Below, in pieces: positions 1-10,396 of a stretch of 64,000 nucleotides of DNA (the stretch's first letter is position 1; the number at the start of each line of letters is the position of its first letter). Source of the DNA: Myroides sp. N17-2 (GTDB lineage: Bacteria; Bacteroidota; Bacteroidia; Flavobacteriales; Flavobacteriaceae); contig NZ_NSGJ01000012.1 of the NCBI RefSeq assembly GCF_002286775.1, forward strand, positions 59,498-123,497, written 5' to 3'. The notes under the pieces were generated by a model. It was not told the DNA's origin. It did not search any database and saw nothing but the letters and a program-made list of their open reading frames with translations. The position numbers were made by a program, and so were the translations under genes.

Positions 1-3000
1 TTTACAGTTTTGATTGTTGCATCGTTATTTACTTTGTATGATTTCCAAGCTACTAATGCTTGATTTGGGTTCACTATTTTACACGTACGAACTACATCAT
101 ATAAATGTAAACTTGCTCCAACATTTACACCCAATAATGATTTCATTCCTATAGAAATACGATCATAGTCCGCTCTTGGTTTAAATGGTAACTCTACCAT
201 TTTATTATTAGTCAATAGGTCTAAGACATTGATTCCATTGATTAATCCATTCGTGCTTGATACAGCATCTACTTCTTTATCCCCTTTATAAGCCTTAATC
301 TCTAAAGCACCAATTAAGTCAAGATTAACCTGACCACCTTGTGTTCTAAACTTGATTAATGTCTCTTCACCCGCTTTAGCTACAGAATTGAAATAGATAT
401 ATTGTCTTACAGATCCAGCAATATTTACTGTCCCTAAAGATATCTCTGAATAATGTGTAGTATTATCATCTATAGCACGTTCTGGATAAGTAACTCCTGC
501 TCCTGATAAACCTGTAACATCTAATGATAAACCAGTATATTCAAAAGAGGTTGCAAATGATGGCACACAAGAGTTAGTATCACTCTCATAACACATACTA
601 TATATATTCATCGTATTAGGCTTCGCTAATAAACCTAACAATGCGTTCGTCTTATCAGTGATACGCACTGATTTATAATCTACTGAAGGAGTGATAGCAA
701 GGTATGTTCTTCCATCCTTATCACTTACAATACGAATATCACCTTGATTTTTAAAAGAAACATCTTTCCCTTTACTACTTCCTTGTAAGACAGACACACC
801 TGCAGCATCTTTTACATCAACTGTAAAGTAATGATTCCCTAATAGCAATCCATCTACCAATCCTGACACTAAATTACCAAGACTTCCACTTACTAATTTG
901 TCTAAAATAGCTTTGTCATAATCAAAACGGATATAAGAAGTAGTACCTGCCTTAATGGTTTTTTCATATCCTAATTCGATATGCCCTGTATGTTGATCAC
1001 CTAATCCCAATAAAAGTCCAGCACCTGAATTAAGTGTTGCATAATCATCAAAGTTCTCACTGAATATATTATCTATATCATCTGCATTAGACGCACTTAG
1101 TACTTTAGCAGCACATACTGGTTTTATGAATGGTGGTAACGTTGCCTTTTCAGGACAAGTAGAACTTACACGCTTTACATCATATAAACGAATAGCTGGT
1201 GTAACTGAAGCAGTCAACACTGTTGACACCTGAATATCTACTCTATCAAATACTTGTTTAGTATCAAAAGTCAATGTCTGTACTCCACCCGATTTAAATA
1301 AGTCTAATAGATTTAGACTATTAATTAACCCTTGTTGTAATGTGAATGACTCTTGTTGTTTACCTCCTAAATAAGTAACTACTTTATACCCTCCTAATAA
1401 ATCAACTGAAAGAAGTGATTTAGGGTCTAACTGTAATCTCACTTTTAACTCGTCACCTACTTTTGAAGGTTGATTAAAATAAATGGTTTGTTTTACTAAT
1501 CCACTTACTGCTAATAGACCATTGCTAATCTCTGAGTAATTAGATGTATTAGTATCAATAGCAAAGTATGGATTATTAACTCCTGCTTTAGCTAAGTCAG
1601 CAACACCTAAGCTTAAGCCTTTTTGGTCATACGATGTGAATTGAGCAGGAAAGCATAAGTCTGTTCCTATCTCTGTACACATATTATATACATTCAATGT
1701 ACGTATTTCTCCTGTTGGCAATAAACTACCAACACTATTAGACACAACAATACTTTGATATGCTTGATTGGGAGTAACTGCTAAGTAATATCTTCCAATA
1801 TTATCTTGTACTAATTTTACAGCACCAATAGCGTCTCCATCAAATCCATTTGAACTTGAACGCTTTAATACTGATGTTCCAGCGGTATTATATGCTTCTA
1901 CTGTAAATATATGGTTACCTAAGACTAGCCCTCCTAGATCAGCTACTAACTTACCTAATGTACCTCCTAAAAGAGCATTAAGCATCCCTTTATCTGCATC
2001 AATACGGATATAAGATGTTTTATTCGCTGCTAATGGAGCATTATATCTCATCTCTATACGCCCCTTTTGAGGAGCAGACACTAATAAACTTCCATTATTT
2101 GCAATTAGCGTAGCATAAGTTTCATTATTACCATCTATTGCATTGTAAGGAAAGTCTACATTGTCAAACACTCCTAATGATGTAGAGCAAGATGCTACTT
2201 CGAATGGTTGATCTGTTGCGTTAGGAATTTTAATTAATGGGTTCTTACAAGTAACACCATCATAGCGTTCTACGTCATATATGCGTACAGAACTCCCTAA
2301 TAAATCAACTCCTACAGGTGCTTTTAAACGCACTTCTAAACGATCAAACGATTTTTGTGGAGCTACTATTAAATCAACAGTCTTTCCTTCCTTAATCAAG
2401 TTTAAAAGGTTTAGGTCAGCTATTAATCCTCCTGATAATGACTTCTGATATACAGGCACAGTACTTTTACCATTATAAGCAAGTACTTCGACACCTCCTA
2501 AAAGGTTTAAATCTAGTACTCCAGTACTACCAACAGCTAGTTTTATATTTACACTAGATTGTTCATTAGATGTAGTAGGAAAGTAGAATATTTGAGACAT
2601 TGAACCACCTACATTGACACCTAATAATGCTCCTGGTGATACAAGTGAATAAGTTGTAAGATCATTATCTATAGCATGACTTAAATTTTGATTCTTTAAA
2701 TTCAAAACTTTTAAATCAATTCCTCCTCCATCAAAAGAAGTCCCTAGTGGTTTTCCACAATGACTAACACTACTATTGTAAAAAGAATCATAAACATAAA
2801 AGTGTTTAGTTCCCGATAAAAGTCCTAATACCGCTTTACTATAATTAGAAAATTTCAATTTATTAATTTCCTTATCTGAAGTAATAGCTAATAAGAAATG
2901 CCCATTAATATCCTCTATTAGTTTTGCAGTTGCATTTTTAAAACCATCTTGAGAACTTTCTTTTAAAATTTCACTTCCATTAGAATCATATGCTGATACT

Positions 3001-3395
3001 TCGAAGTAGTGATTGCCTAAAAGTAAACCATCCACTAATCCTGTAACCAAGTTACCAATACTTCCACCCAATAAAGCATTTAATAATCCCTTATCTTCAA
3101 TACCTACTTTTGTAAAAATAGTATTGTTTTTAGGTACACTTTTATTGAATATTAAATCTAATTCACTGTTAGAACCTAATAATCCAACTGCCAAACCTGC
3201 ATAAGCACTTAAATCAGCAGAAGTATTTAAATCTCCATCAACTGCATTTTTTTCAGATGATACTTGTTTTATCCCTTTAGCTTCGTTGGCAAATATTCTA
3301 TTTTTAGTCTGCCCCACAGTCTGCACTAGTGGCACTAACAGGACGAGCAAAAGCAGTAACCTCTTCCATAGAGAAAAAGTAGTTTTTTGTTTCAT
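1..3395 (-). CDS. Large secreted repeat protein (3' end outside window)
   Basis: An uninterrupted minus-strand reading frame of about 1,130 codons runs from the ATG at 3395 off the window edge, so the C-terminus is missing. Residues 1-30 form a signal peptide (Lys/Arg start, long Leu run, ending near VGQ). The rest is built from repeats of about 360-366 residues: the block around LVxGLVDGLLLGNHYFxV recurs at about 3010, 1912 and 832, i.e. every 1,098 and 1,080 bp. Each unit has two shorter modules marked by an AIDxNxxTY-type motif (near 3240, 2670, 2130, 1545, 1060, 460), which resembles the conserved core of F5/8 type C (discoidin-like) folds. The likely role is a cell-surface or adhesin-like protein, possibly with a type IX secretion sorting domain beyond the edge; that part is inference. 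No precise function is recognised. Confidence 0.75.
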   Translation of the reverse strand, partial: MKQKTTFSLWKRLLLLLVLLVPLVQTVGQTKNRIFANEAKGIKQVSSEKNAVDGDLNTSADLSAYAGLAVGLLGSNSELDLIFNKSVPKNNTIFTKVGIEDKGLLNALLGGSIGNLVTGLVDGLLLGNHYFEVSAYDSNGSEILKESSQDGFKNATAKLIEDINGHFLLAITSDKEINKLKFSNYSKAVLGLLSGTKHFYVYDSFYNSSVSHCGKPLGTSFDGGGIDLKVLNLKNQNLSHAIDNDLTTYSLVSPGALLGVNVGGSMSQIFYFPTTSNEQSSVNIKLAVGSTGVLDLNLLGGVEVLAYNGKSTVPVYQKSLSGGLIADLNLLNLIKEGKTVDLIVAPQKSFDRLEVRLKAPVGVDLLGSSVRIYDVERYDGVTCKNPLIKIPNATDQPFEVASCSTSLGVFDNVDFPYNAIDGNNETYATLIANNGSLLVSAPQKGRIEMRYNAPLAANKTSYIRIDADKGMLNALLGGTLGKLVADLGGLVLGNHIFTVEAYNTAGTSVLKRSSSNGFDGDAIGAVKLVQDNIGRYYLAVTPNQAYQSIVVSNSVGSLLPTGEIRTLNVYNMCTEIGTDLCFPAQFTSYDQKGLSLGVADLAKAGVNNPYFAIDTNTSNYSEISNGLLAVSGLVKQTIYFNQPSKVGDELKVRLQLDPKSLLSVDLLGGYKVVTYLGGKQQESFTLQQGLINSLNLLDLFKSGGVQTLTFDTKQVFDRVDIQVSTVLTASVTPAIRLYDVKRVSSTCPEKATLPPFIKPVCAAKVLSASNADDIDNIFSENFDDYATLNSGAGLLLGLGDQHTGHIELGYEKTIKAGTTSYIRFDYDKAILDKLVSGSLGNLVSGLVDGLLLGNHYFTVDVKDAAGVSVLQGSSKGKDVSFKNQGDIRIVSDKDGRTYLAITPSVDYKSVRITDKTNALLGLLAKPNTMNIYSMCYESDTNSCVPSFATSFEYTGLSLDVTGLSGAGVTYPERAIDDNTTHYSEISLGTVNIAGSVRQYIYFNSVAKAGEETLIKFRTQGGQVNLDLIGALEIKAYKGDKEVDAVSSTNGLINGINVLDLLTNNKMVELPFKPRADYDRISIGMKSLLGVNVGASLHLYDVVRTCKIVNPNQALVAWKSYKVNNDATIKTV
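832..3040 (-). repeat. Three coding repeats of ~360 residues
   Basis: Within the secreted protein gene, the segment encoding GLVDGLLLGNHYF or a close variant appears near 3010, 1912 and 832. The spacing is 1,098 and 1,080 bp. Flanking segments also match: an ALLGG block before it, and a segment with alternating Ser and Lys (SVLKxSS) after it. The similarity is clear in protein and weaker in DNA, indicating old duplications under selection rather than recent copies. Confidence 0.7.
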
Positions 3396-5238
3396 TTGTT
3401 GTTTGTTAATTGTGTTTTTAAATTGTCTCTGTGCTATTACTCTGATTGTGAGTTTAGAGCACTAGTCACATTAATTACTAAGATGAGATTGAGATACTAT
3501 CTTTGAGAGAAGATATAGTGATAACAGCGAGTGTGAGTGTTGCTGTATGCACTATAATACACTAGTTTTATCTAGTGTTAACACATTTAAACGAAGATTG
3601 ACTTAATGAAGCAATGCTACCGAATAAAAGGTCTTAAACTCTTTAATTTAATATCCTAAAGCCATCTTATGGCGAAGTTTTAAAAACCTAGTTTCTAAAA
3701 CCTTTTATTCTTATTTCTTTCTGATTCCCATACTTACTTTTTTCATAATTGATTAAGATTTACTCTTTGAGACTCATAGGTCATAATATGACCCACATTA
3801 TCACAACTAGCTATTATTAATTAAAAACACGAAGGCTATATTGGGCTAAATACAGCTTCGTTAATAAACTTCTAGACATGAACTACATCGGTGAAATATA
3901 GCATCAGACTCAAATTAATTCGTTAGTAAGGGAATTTGGGAAACTTAACTATGGGGTAATCTATTCTTTAATAAAATGCTCCCTCATCACATATCTACAT
4001 ACGTCTAAGAAAGCTAAACTCTTCTATAATTGTCCCCACAAGAATCAAAGTCGTTCACATTACATCAAATAGATTGAACCTATAGTTCTTCACAAATTCT
4101 AAGACAAAAGTACTTCGTCCAAAAATCGAAAAGCCTATACTTAAGAATGGTTTAAATCATAAATTGATACCTAGTACCCTTGTTAACATTCTTAAAATGA
4201 AACATTATCACACTATCCTAAAGGAGGTTTCAAAAAACAAATAAGCTATATATCAAATACTTAAATTGCTAAAAAAGGACTAGTACCCTATCTCTTATAA
4301 GCCATACGGGAAGAGTGAAAAAAGAGTAATTAAACAATACTACAAATGGTGAAATGCAACAAATGTGATTACAAAAAAGAAGAAATTCTAATCACTACAT
4401 AAGAAGGATAGTATAGGATAAGGAAAGATTAACAGTGAAGTTTAAACACTAAAGAACAAAGATTATCATACTCTAGACCACCTATAATATCTGCTACTAT
4501 ATAAATAATACTTACAATCAAGTAACATCATAAAAGTCACTTAACTTCGCTCACAGACCTACAAATAATACTTTTGCACTACAAGCAAAAAGTCTACCAC
4601 CTATTTTAAAACTTTAATAAACACCTACCCAACTCTCTATTAAAATCACAATATAAAAGGTAGCTTAACTAAATAGAGAATAAATACAACTGTTAATTAA
4701 TGTCACTACGTTATAACTCCTTCTATTTAATCACAATATGCACTACCAAAGTACAGGTCTAATAGATAAAACTGTTATAATATTTAACAAAGAACTATAC
4801 TTTGTAATAGTACAATTCACAGCTTTAACGTATATCTTGTATATACAAAACAAAACGACAAGAAAAATGCCACAAAATCCACACACACCTAACTACCAAA
4901 AAGTTAGAAACAAATTATTCGTCCCCACGCTGTATAAAATGGAATACTTAACCATTCCTTCTAGAAGCTTATCTTCTAAAACATTTAACATTCTTAGAAA
5001 AGTAGATTTAGAACTAAATCTATCTTTTAAACAGTAGTGTTTTTATTTTTTACACATATAGAAAAGAATAAATAGTGGTATAATCACCTAAACTCACACA
5101 TAAGATTATACATTCTTTATCACGTTGTCTTCTACAGAAATAGAAGATGCATATTAATACTATCGCTATGTATTGATATAATGTTTTGGGCTAAGACATT
5201 ATTCATCCCCTACACAGAAGCTTTAGTACAGATTATTT
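3396..5238. other. 1.8-kb AT-rich intergenic region
   Basis: There is no convincing gene here. One 99-codon frame on the plus strand (4738-5037) has no recognisable domain, no clear promoter and an unusual residue mix, and I do not accept it. The region separates the divergently transcribed secreted repeat protein and the LuxR-type regulator, so it must contain both promoters. I could not pick out a clean TAnnTTTG element for either. An imperfect hairpin near 3828-3862 (ACGAAG and CTTCGT arms) is the only obvious secondary structure. Confidence 0.5.
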
Positions 5239-6516
5239 ATGGTTAAAAAACATACAATGGATTCGAAAAAAAAACAACAATATATCATTATAAGCACAGT
5301 GCCTATTATGATGATACTAAGCTATTTTTCTATTGCTAGCTTAATCAAATTAGGAACTATAGTAACTAATTTTTCTTTAGTTCATACTGCTACTATATTA
5401 TGTGATCTCACACCACAAATATTACACAATACAATAATTAACAATATTGATATCACTCAAGTAGAATCTACTTATCCAGTAGCACATCTATCGCGTATAT
5501 CACTACATCATAATCTTGCGAATCACTTAGACATCTCACTAAACTACTTCATATCAGGGATATTCTATGGTATGGCATTCTTAGGATTTATAGCGAGCTT
5601 AATAATTTATCAGATTTTTAAAGAAAAGAAATGGATCAGCTACCTATCAATACAAGTATTGATCTTTTCTTGCTTTATTTATAGTGACGTACTTAACCTA
5701 TTCCACACAGACTTAACGGCTATAGAAAGTTTCTTTAGAGCCACCATCGTAGCCGGTTCTCTAATCTTCACAGGTATGCTTATCTCTACGTACTACCCAT
5801 TTAGCGCTAAGAGATTTATGTATAAAAATGAATTGAATATATACTCTATCACCTCTATTATAGCTTTAGTACTCTACTTCTCTAGCTATATATATGGAGA
5901 AGGGCATTTGTTGCTTCTAGATATTACAGTTATTGCATTATTTATTGCTACACAGTATATTAGTCGTATACTTAAACGAAGAAGTCGTTATTACTTATAC
6001 GTAATTCTATTACTGTCGCTATGTTTATTATATGGTATCTGTTTTACGAATATGGAGGTTACACAATCTCTAGTAGAATACAACCAAACAATGAACTCTC
6101 TAAAACTATGTGTTATAGCAATTATCATTTTCAGTATTATAAACAACTATGTATTAGTGCGTAAAACACAAAAACACAATGTACGCAACCGTGTATTTAT
6201 GTTTCAATACGTACTGATGCTAAAGAACTATCACAAGTTATTATTGAATGAAAAAAATGCTCAAAGCAGCAAAATAAATGATGCTTCGACATTAAAAGAT
6301 CATCAAGGCGACCTATCCTATTATCTAAAGAACAACTATAAACTAACTGAACGTGAAGTAGATGTACTCTATCTTATTTGGGATGGTCTTACAAATAAAG
6401 AGATAGCTCATAAACTGAGTATTACTATAAGTACTACGAAGTATCACATTAGTAATATCTATCTAAAACTAAATGTAAGCTCTCGCTCTCAGGTGTTCGC
6501 TCTTAAAGATTGGTAA
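5239..6516 (+). CDS. Membrane-anchored LuxR-type transcriptional regulator
   Basis: The 425-residue protein begins with several hydrophobic segments (roughly residues 15-40, 105-130, 140-160, 170-190, 205-225, 230-245, 255-275, 290-310). It ends in a LuxR/GerE helix-turn-helix at about 370-425, with the typical LTEREVDVLYLIWDGLTNKEIA and STTKYHISNIYLKL pattern. No receiver domain is seen, so this is not a classical response regulator: sensing probably occurs in the membrane or periplasmic part (a ~55-residue loop follows the first segment). It lies divergent from the secreted repeat protein and may control it; that link is inference from position. The start could also be the ATG at 5257. Confidence 0.75.
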   Translation: MVKKHTMDSKKKQQYIIISTVPIMMILSYFSIASLIKLGTIVTNFSLVHTATILCDLTPQILHNTIINNIDITQVESTYPVAHLSRISLHHNLANHLDISLNYFISGIFYGMAFLGFIASLIIYQIFKEKKWISYLSIQVLIFSCFIYSDVLNLFHTDLTAIESFFRATIVAGSLIFTGMLISTYYPFSAKRFMYKNELNIYSITSIIALVLYFSSYIYGEGHLLLLDITVIALFIATQYISRILKRRSRYYLYVILLLSLCLLYGICFTNMEVTQSLVEYNQTMNSLKLCVIAIIIFSIINNYVLVRKTQKHNVRNRVFMFQYVLMLKNYHKLLLNEKNAQSSKINDASTLKDHQGDLSYYLKNNYKLTEREVDVLYLIWDGLTNKEIAHKLSITISTTKYHISNIYLKLNVSSRSQVFALKDW

Positions 6517-6532
6517 ACAAACTTGTATATAA

Positions 6533-6574
6533 CAAAAAAATAGACCTGCTTAAGTAAAGCAGGTCTGTTTTTTT
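6533..6574. terminator. Bidirectional terminator
   Basis: A 9-bp stem (AGACCTGCT at 6542-6550, AGCAGGTCT at 6558-6566) has a 7-nt loop, a T-run on its right and an A-run on its left. It can end the LuxR-type gene on the plus strand and the his operon on the minus strand. Confidence 0.85.
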
Positions 6575-6680
6575 AGACTTTATATAGCGCTATGAAATTC
6601 GTATATTTTAGAAACTTAACTCTCTAATGGGAAATATCCGAATGTCAGGCAATACAATATATCATCAGGTATTTGGGTAT

Positions 6681-7277
6681 TTATTTAAGGTGTCTTTCTT
6701 TTAGCACAGACTCTATATCACTCAACACAAACCCCTTAGCTTTTAACAAGATCAAATAGTGATATAATAAATCTGCAGCCTCATTTTTAAAGAGGTCATC
6801 GTTATCATCTTTTGCTTCGATAACTACTTCCACTGCTTCCTCTCCTACTTTTTGGGCTACTTTATTAATTCCTCTTTTAAAAAGTTGATTGGTATATGAC
6901 GACTCTATATTATTATCTATTCGATCGTGAATGATTTGTTCTAATGAATAGACAAAACCCTTATCAGAAGTTTCTCCAAAACAAGAAGTACTCCCTGTGT
7001 GACAAGTAGCTCCGATAGCTTCCACTTGTATCAATAGACAATCTTGATCACAGTCCGTCTTAATCTCTTTTACTAATAAATAGTTACCTGAAGTTTCTCC
7101 CTTCGTCCATAATCTATTCTTAGTGCGACTAAAGAAAGTTACCTTGCCTTCTAGTATTGTCTTTTGGTAGGCTTCCTCATTCATATACCCTTGCATTAAT
7201 ACCTGCATCGAGTCCTTATCTTGGATAATGACAGGTACTAGTCCATTTCCTTTATTAAAATCTATATCTAATCTCAT
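6681..7277 (-). CDS. hisIE: Phosphoribosyl-AMP cyclohydrolase / phosphoribosyl-ATP pyrophosphatase
   Basis: This bifunctional enzyme carries out steps 2 and 3 of histidine synthesis. The N-terminal cyclohydrolase domain (about 1-105) has the FSRTKNRLWTKGETSG block, the DCDQDC metal site and the CHTGSTSCF segment. The C-terminal pyrophosphatase domain (about 110-198) has KVGEEAVEVVIEA and the NEAADLLYHYLILL helix. At 198 residues it matches the usual length of the fused form. It is the last gene of the his operon and overlaps hisF by 4 bp (ATGA), which suggests translational coupling. Confidence 0.97.
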   Translation of the reverse strand: MRLDIDFNKGNGLVPVIIQDKDSMQVLMQGYMNEEAYQKTILEGKVTFFSRTKNRLWTKGETSGNYLLVKEIKTDCDQDCLLIQVEAIGATCHTGSTSCFGETSDKGFVYSLEQIIHDRIDNNIESSYTNQLFKRGINKVAQKVGEEAVEVVIEAKDDNDDLFKNEAADLLYHYLILLKAKGFVLSDIESVLKERHLK

Positions 7278-8026
7278 CTTACATTAATGTTATTCGTTTT
7301 TAGTGCTTGCTTTAATTTTGGTATGCTAACTTCTCCATAGTGAAAGATACTTGCTGCTAATGCGCCTGTAGCCTTAGTCTGTGTAAATACCTCTTCGAAG
7401 TGCTCTATACTACCTGCACCACCAGAAGCGATAACAGGGATATTCACTTGCCTTGCTACCTCAGCAGTAATATCTATAGCGAAGCCCGCTTTAGTTCCAT
7501 CATTATTCATCGAAGTTAATAATATCTCTCCTGCTCCTAGTACCGCCACTTGACGAGCCCAATCGACAGTCTTTAATTCTGTTTTTATACGTCCACCAGC
7601 ACTATAAACCCACCACTCACCATCCTCATACTTCGTATCTATAGCCACTACTGCACACTGACTTCCCAAGACCTCTGCTATCTCCCGAACCAACTCAGGT
7701 CGTTTAATAGCTGCTGAGTTAACACTTACTTTATCAGCTCCTGCTCTCACTAAATCTACTGCCTGTTCTCTAGTGCTAATCCCACCTCCTACCGTGAAGG
7801 GTATATTGATTTCACTTGCTATCGTATTCACTAAGTTGATTAGTGTTTTTCTATTTTCTATCGTGGCTGTAATATCTAGAAAGACTAACTCATCTGCTCC
7901 TTCTACTACATAGCGTTGAGCTAAAGCTATAGGGTCTCCTGCTCGTTTTATATCGACGAAGTTAATCCCTTTTACTACCTCTCCATCCTGTATATCCATA
8001 CAGGCTATTATTCTCTTTTTTAGCAT
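7274..8026 (-). CDS. hisF: Imidazole glycerol phosphate synthase, cyclase subunit
   Basis: This 250-residue (beta/alpha)8 protein closes the imidazole ring using ammonia delivered by HisH. The N-terminus contains the CMDIQDG segment with the catalytic Asp, and phosphate-binding loops are visible at TVGGGI and in the ASGGAG region. The second catalytic Asp lies in [13 protein letters not shown]. It overlaps hisA by 7 bp upstream and hisIE by 4 bp downstream, so the genes are read as one unit. The family assignment is unambiguous; HisA is similar in fold but is the next gene. Confidence 0.97.
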   Translation of the reverse strand: MLKKRIIACMDIQDGEVVKGINFVDIKRAGDPIALAQRYVVEGADELVFLDITATIENRKTLINLVNTIASEINIPFTVGGGISTREQAVDLVRAGADKVSVNSAAIKRPELVREIAEVLGSQCAVVAIDTKYEDGEWWVYSAGGRIKTELKTVDWARQVAVLGAGEILLTSMNNDGTKAGFAIDITAEVARQVNIPVIASGGAGSIEHFEEVFTQTKATGALAASIFHYGEVSIPKLKQALKTNNINVR

Positions 8027-8733
8027 AACTCACTCAACTCTTTTAAGGTGATTCTTCCTTCGTAAATAGCCTTACCGATTATCACTCCTTCACAGCCGAT
8101 ATCCTTTAATGTATATAACTCCTCTACAGTAGTTAATCCACCACTAGCGATAAGCTTTACCTTGCTATTCCCTATTATCTCTTTGTATAATTCGATAGCA
8201 GGTCCGTTTAGCATACCATCTTTTTCGATATCAGTCACTATCGTATACTTCACGCCTTTTTGCTCATACATTTGTATAAATTCTAAAACATCTGTATCAG
8301 CAGAGTCTAACCACCCCTGAGTCATAATCTTGCGTTGCTTACAGTCAGCACCTAAGATTACCTTATCACTCCCATATTTCCCTAACCACTCTAAGAATAA
8401 CTCAGGTTTCGTAGCCGCTATACTACCTACTGTTACTTGCTTCGCTCCACTGCTAAACGCTGTATTAATATCTGCTACACTCTTAATCCCTCCACCGAAG
8501 TCTATCTGCAGATTAGTCTGCGTAGCGATCTGCTCTAATACCTTTGCATTGATGATTTGATTAGACTTCGCTCCGTCTAGATCTACAATGTGCAAGTACT
8601 TAATTCCGGCATCTTCAAACTGCTTAGCCACTTCCACAGGATTAGTATTATACACTTTAGACGTGTTATAATCTCCTTTTGATAAGCGAACACACTGTCC
8701 TCCTATTATATCTATTGCGGGTATGATTCTCAT
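8020..8733 (-). CDS. hisA: ProFAR isomerase (phosphoribosylformimino-5-aminoimidazole carboxamide ribotide isomerase)
   Basis: A 237-residue (beta/alpha)8 isomerase of histidine synthesis. It begins [17 protein letters not shown], the classic HisA start with the catalytic Asp in AIDI, and shows phosphate-binding loops FGGGIKS and ASGGLTT plus the second catalytic Asp in [12 protein letters not shown]. It overlaps hisH by 4 bp and hisF by 7 bp. Length and motifs are normal for the family. Confidence 0.97.
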   Translation of the reverse strand: MRIIPAIDIIGGQCVRLSKGDYNTSKVYNTNPVEVAKQFEDAGIKYLHIVDLDGAKSNQIINAKVLEQIATQTNLQIDFGGGIKSVADINTAFSSGAKQVTVGSIAATKPELFLEWLGKYGSDKVILGADCKQRKIMTQGWLDSADTDVLEFIQMYEQKGVKYTIVTDIEKDGMLNGPAIELYKEIIGNSKVKLIASGGLTTVEELYTLKDIGCEGVIIGKAIYEGRITLKELSELC

Positions 8734-9308
8734 AATTCTAAAAAGTTTTTAAGTAATAATTCGCCTACTATACCTGACTTCTCAGGGTGAAACTGTACAG
8801 CATAGAAGTTGTCTTTATTCAGTGCTGCAGAGAAGGGTAAGATATAGTCATTCACTGCTATAGTACTCCCTCCTAACGTAGCGTAATAACTGTGTACATA
8901 GTAGAAGTCATCACTCTCTTTTATCCCCTTAAACAACGGTCCTTCTAACTGACTAAAGTTATTCCATCCCATCTGTGGTACAATATCCTCTGCAGGAAAC
9001 AGCTTTACTTCATTGTCAAAAACTCCTAGTCCTGCTACATCTCCTTCCTCACTATAATTGCACAAAAGTTGCATACCTAAACAAATCCCTAATACTGGTT
9101 GTTTTAATCCAATAATAACCTTGTCTAAGCCCTTATCTTTAAGGTAAGTTATAGCAGATGATGCTTCACCTACTCCGGGAAAGATAACCTTATCAGCAGC
9201 TTCTAACACCGTGACATCATCCGTGACCACAGTCTCATATCCTAATCGCTGTATAGCGTTCTGTACTGACTGTACATTACCTGCATTATATTTTAAAATC
9301 GCTATCAT
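8730..9308 (-). CDS. hisH: Imidazole glycerol phosphate synthase, glutaminase subunit
   Basis: This 192-residue class I glutamine amidotransferase feeds ammonia to HisF. The nucleophile Cys sits in GICLGMQLL (about residue 76). The catalytic His-Glu pair is in VQFHPEKSG near the C-terminus. The N-terminus ([18 protein letters not shown]) is typical of HisH. It overlaps hisB by 4 bp and hisA by 4 bp inside the operon, consistent with equal expression of the HisH and HisF subunits. Confidence 0.97.
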   Translation of the reverse strand: MIAILKYNAGNVQSVQNAIQRLGYETVVTDDVTVLEAADKVIFPGVGEASSAITYLKDKGLDKVIIGLKQPVLGICLGMQLLCNYSEEGDVAGLGVFDNEVKLFPAEDIVPQMGWNNFSQLEGPLFKGIKESDDFYYVHSYYATLGGSTIAVNDYILPFSAALNKDNFYAVQFHPEKSGIVGELLLKNFLEL

Positions 9309-10396
9309 AAGATTCCCTTTGTACTCGGTATGTTGTAATTCTCTGTCTTATTAACCGCCATCTTTATTGCCTTCGCAAAGGCTTTAAAAATAGATTCTAT
9401 CTTGTGGTGCTCGTTGTCACCCTCTACCTTAATATTCAGATTACAACTCGCTGCATCTGAGAACGACTTAAAGAAGTGATAGAACATCTCAGTAGGCATA
9501 TCCCCTACTTTCTCTCTCTTAAACTCCGCTTCCCATACTAGCCAAGCTCTCCCTCCGAAGTCAATAGCTACCTGCGCTAGACACTCATCCATCGGAAGTA
9601 AAAAACCATATCTCTCTATCCCTTTCTTATTGCCTAATGCTCGTTTAAACGCCGTCCCTAATGCAATAGCTGTATCCTCTATCGTGTGGTGTTCATCTAC
9701 TTGTAAGTCTCCTTTCACCTCTATCTCTAACCCTATATTACCGTGTCTATTGACCTGCTCTAACATATGATCAAAGAACCCTAATCCTGTATTAATACTG
9801 CACTTCTTAGGATTATCTAAGTCAACTTCTACATCTATGACAGTCTCATTTGTCTTTCTGTATTCTTTACCAACACGAGGCTGTTGTTTTAAGAATTGGT
9901 AGATATCTTCCCAATCCATTGTGCTAAGTGCTGCACGCTCATCTGCTACCTCATTGATATAAATAACTTTGCTTCCTAAGTTTTCTGCCAGTTGTATATC
10001 CGTCTGACGATCACCTAACACATACGAATTAGCCAAATCATACTCTCCATACACATACTTCCCTAACATCCCTAAACCAGGTTTGCGAGTAGGTTTATTC
10101 TCATAGTCAAAAGAATCATCTACATAAATATCTGTGAATACTACTCCCTCATCTGCTAAAGTGTTTAAAATGAAGTTTTGTACAGGCCAGAAAGTCTCTT
10201 CAGGAAAAGAACTCGTCCCTAATCCGTCTTGATTACTCACTAACACTAGGGTATAATCAAGTTCTCTCGCTATCTTAGCTAAACTCGAAATAACTTTAGG
10301 CAAGAACACTAACTTCTCAAAACTATCGATCTGAAAGTCTTCAGGCTCTTTGATTATCGTTCCATCTCTATCTATAAATAATACTTTCTTTTTCAC
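9305..10396 (-). CDS. hisB: Bifunctional histidinol-phosphatase / imidazoleglycerol-phosphate dehydratase
   Basis: The 363-residue protein fuses two enzymes. Residues 1-165 are a HAD-type phosphatase (FIDRDGTI with the nucleophile Asp, then RKPGLGM and [11 protein letters not shown]). Residues 170-363 are IGP dehydratase, with the metal ligands in [13 protein letters not shown] and [11 protein letters not shown]. The cysteine-rich zinc loop known from enterobacterial HisB is absent: the corresponding stretch (ENKPTRKPG) has no cysteines. I believe this is usual for Bacteroidetes HisB. The gene overlaps the end of hisC by 29 bp, so its start lies inside hisC. Confidence 0.95.
   Translation of the reverse strand: MKKKVLFIDRDGTIIKEPEDFQIDSFEKLVFLPKVISSLAKIARELDYTLVLVSNQDGLGTSSFPEETFWPVQNFILNTLADEGVVFTDIYVDDSFDYENKPTRKPGLGMLGKYVYGEYDLANSYVLGDRQTDIQLAENLGSKVIYINEVADERAALSTMDWEDIYQFLKQQPRVGKEYRKTNETVIDVEVDLDNPKKCSINTGLGFFDHMLEQVNRHGNIGLEIEVKGDLQVDEHHTIEDTAIALGTAFKRALGNKKGIERYGFLLPMDECLAQVAIDFGGRAWLVWEAEFKREKVGDMPTEMFYHFFKSFSDAASCNLNIKVEGDNEHHKIESIFKAFAKAIKMAVNKTENYNIPSTKGIL

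Noticed and set aside
4738..5037. 99-codon plus-strand frame in the 1.8-kb gap
   Set aside because: No domain, no clear promoter, no neighbour context; composition looks like AT-rich non-coding DNA.
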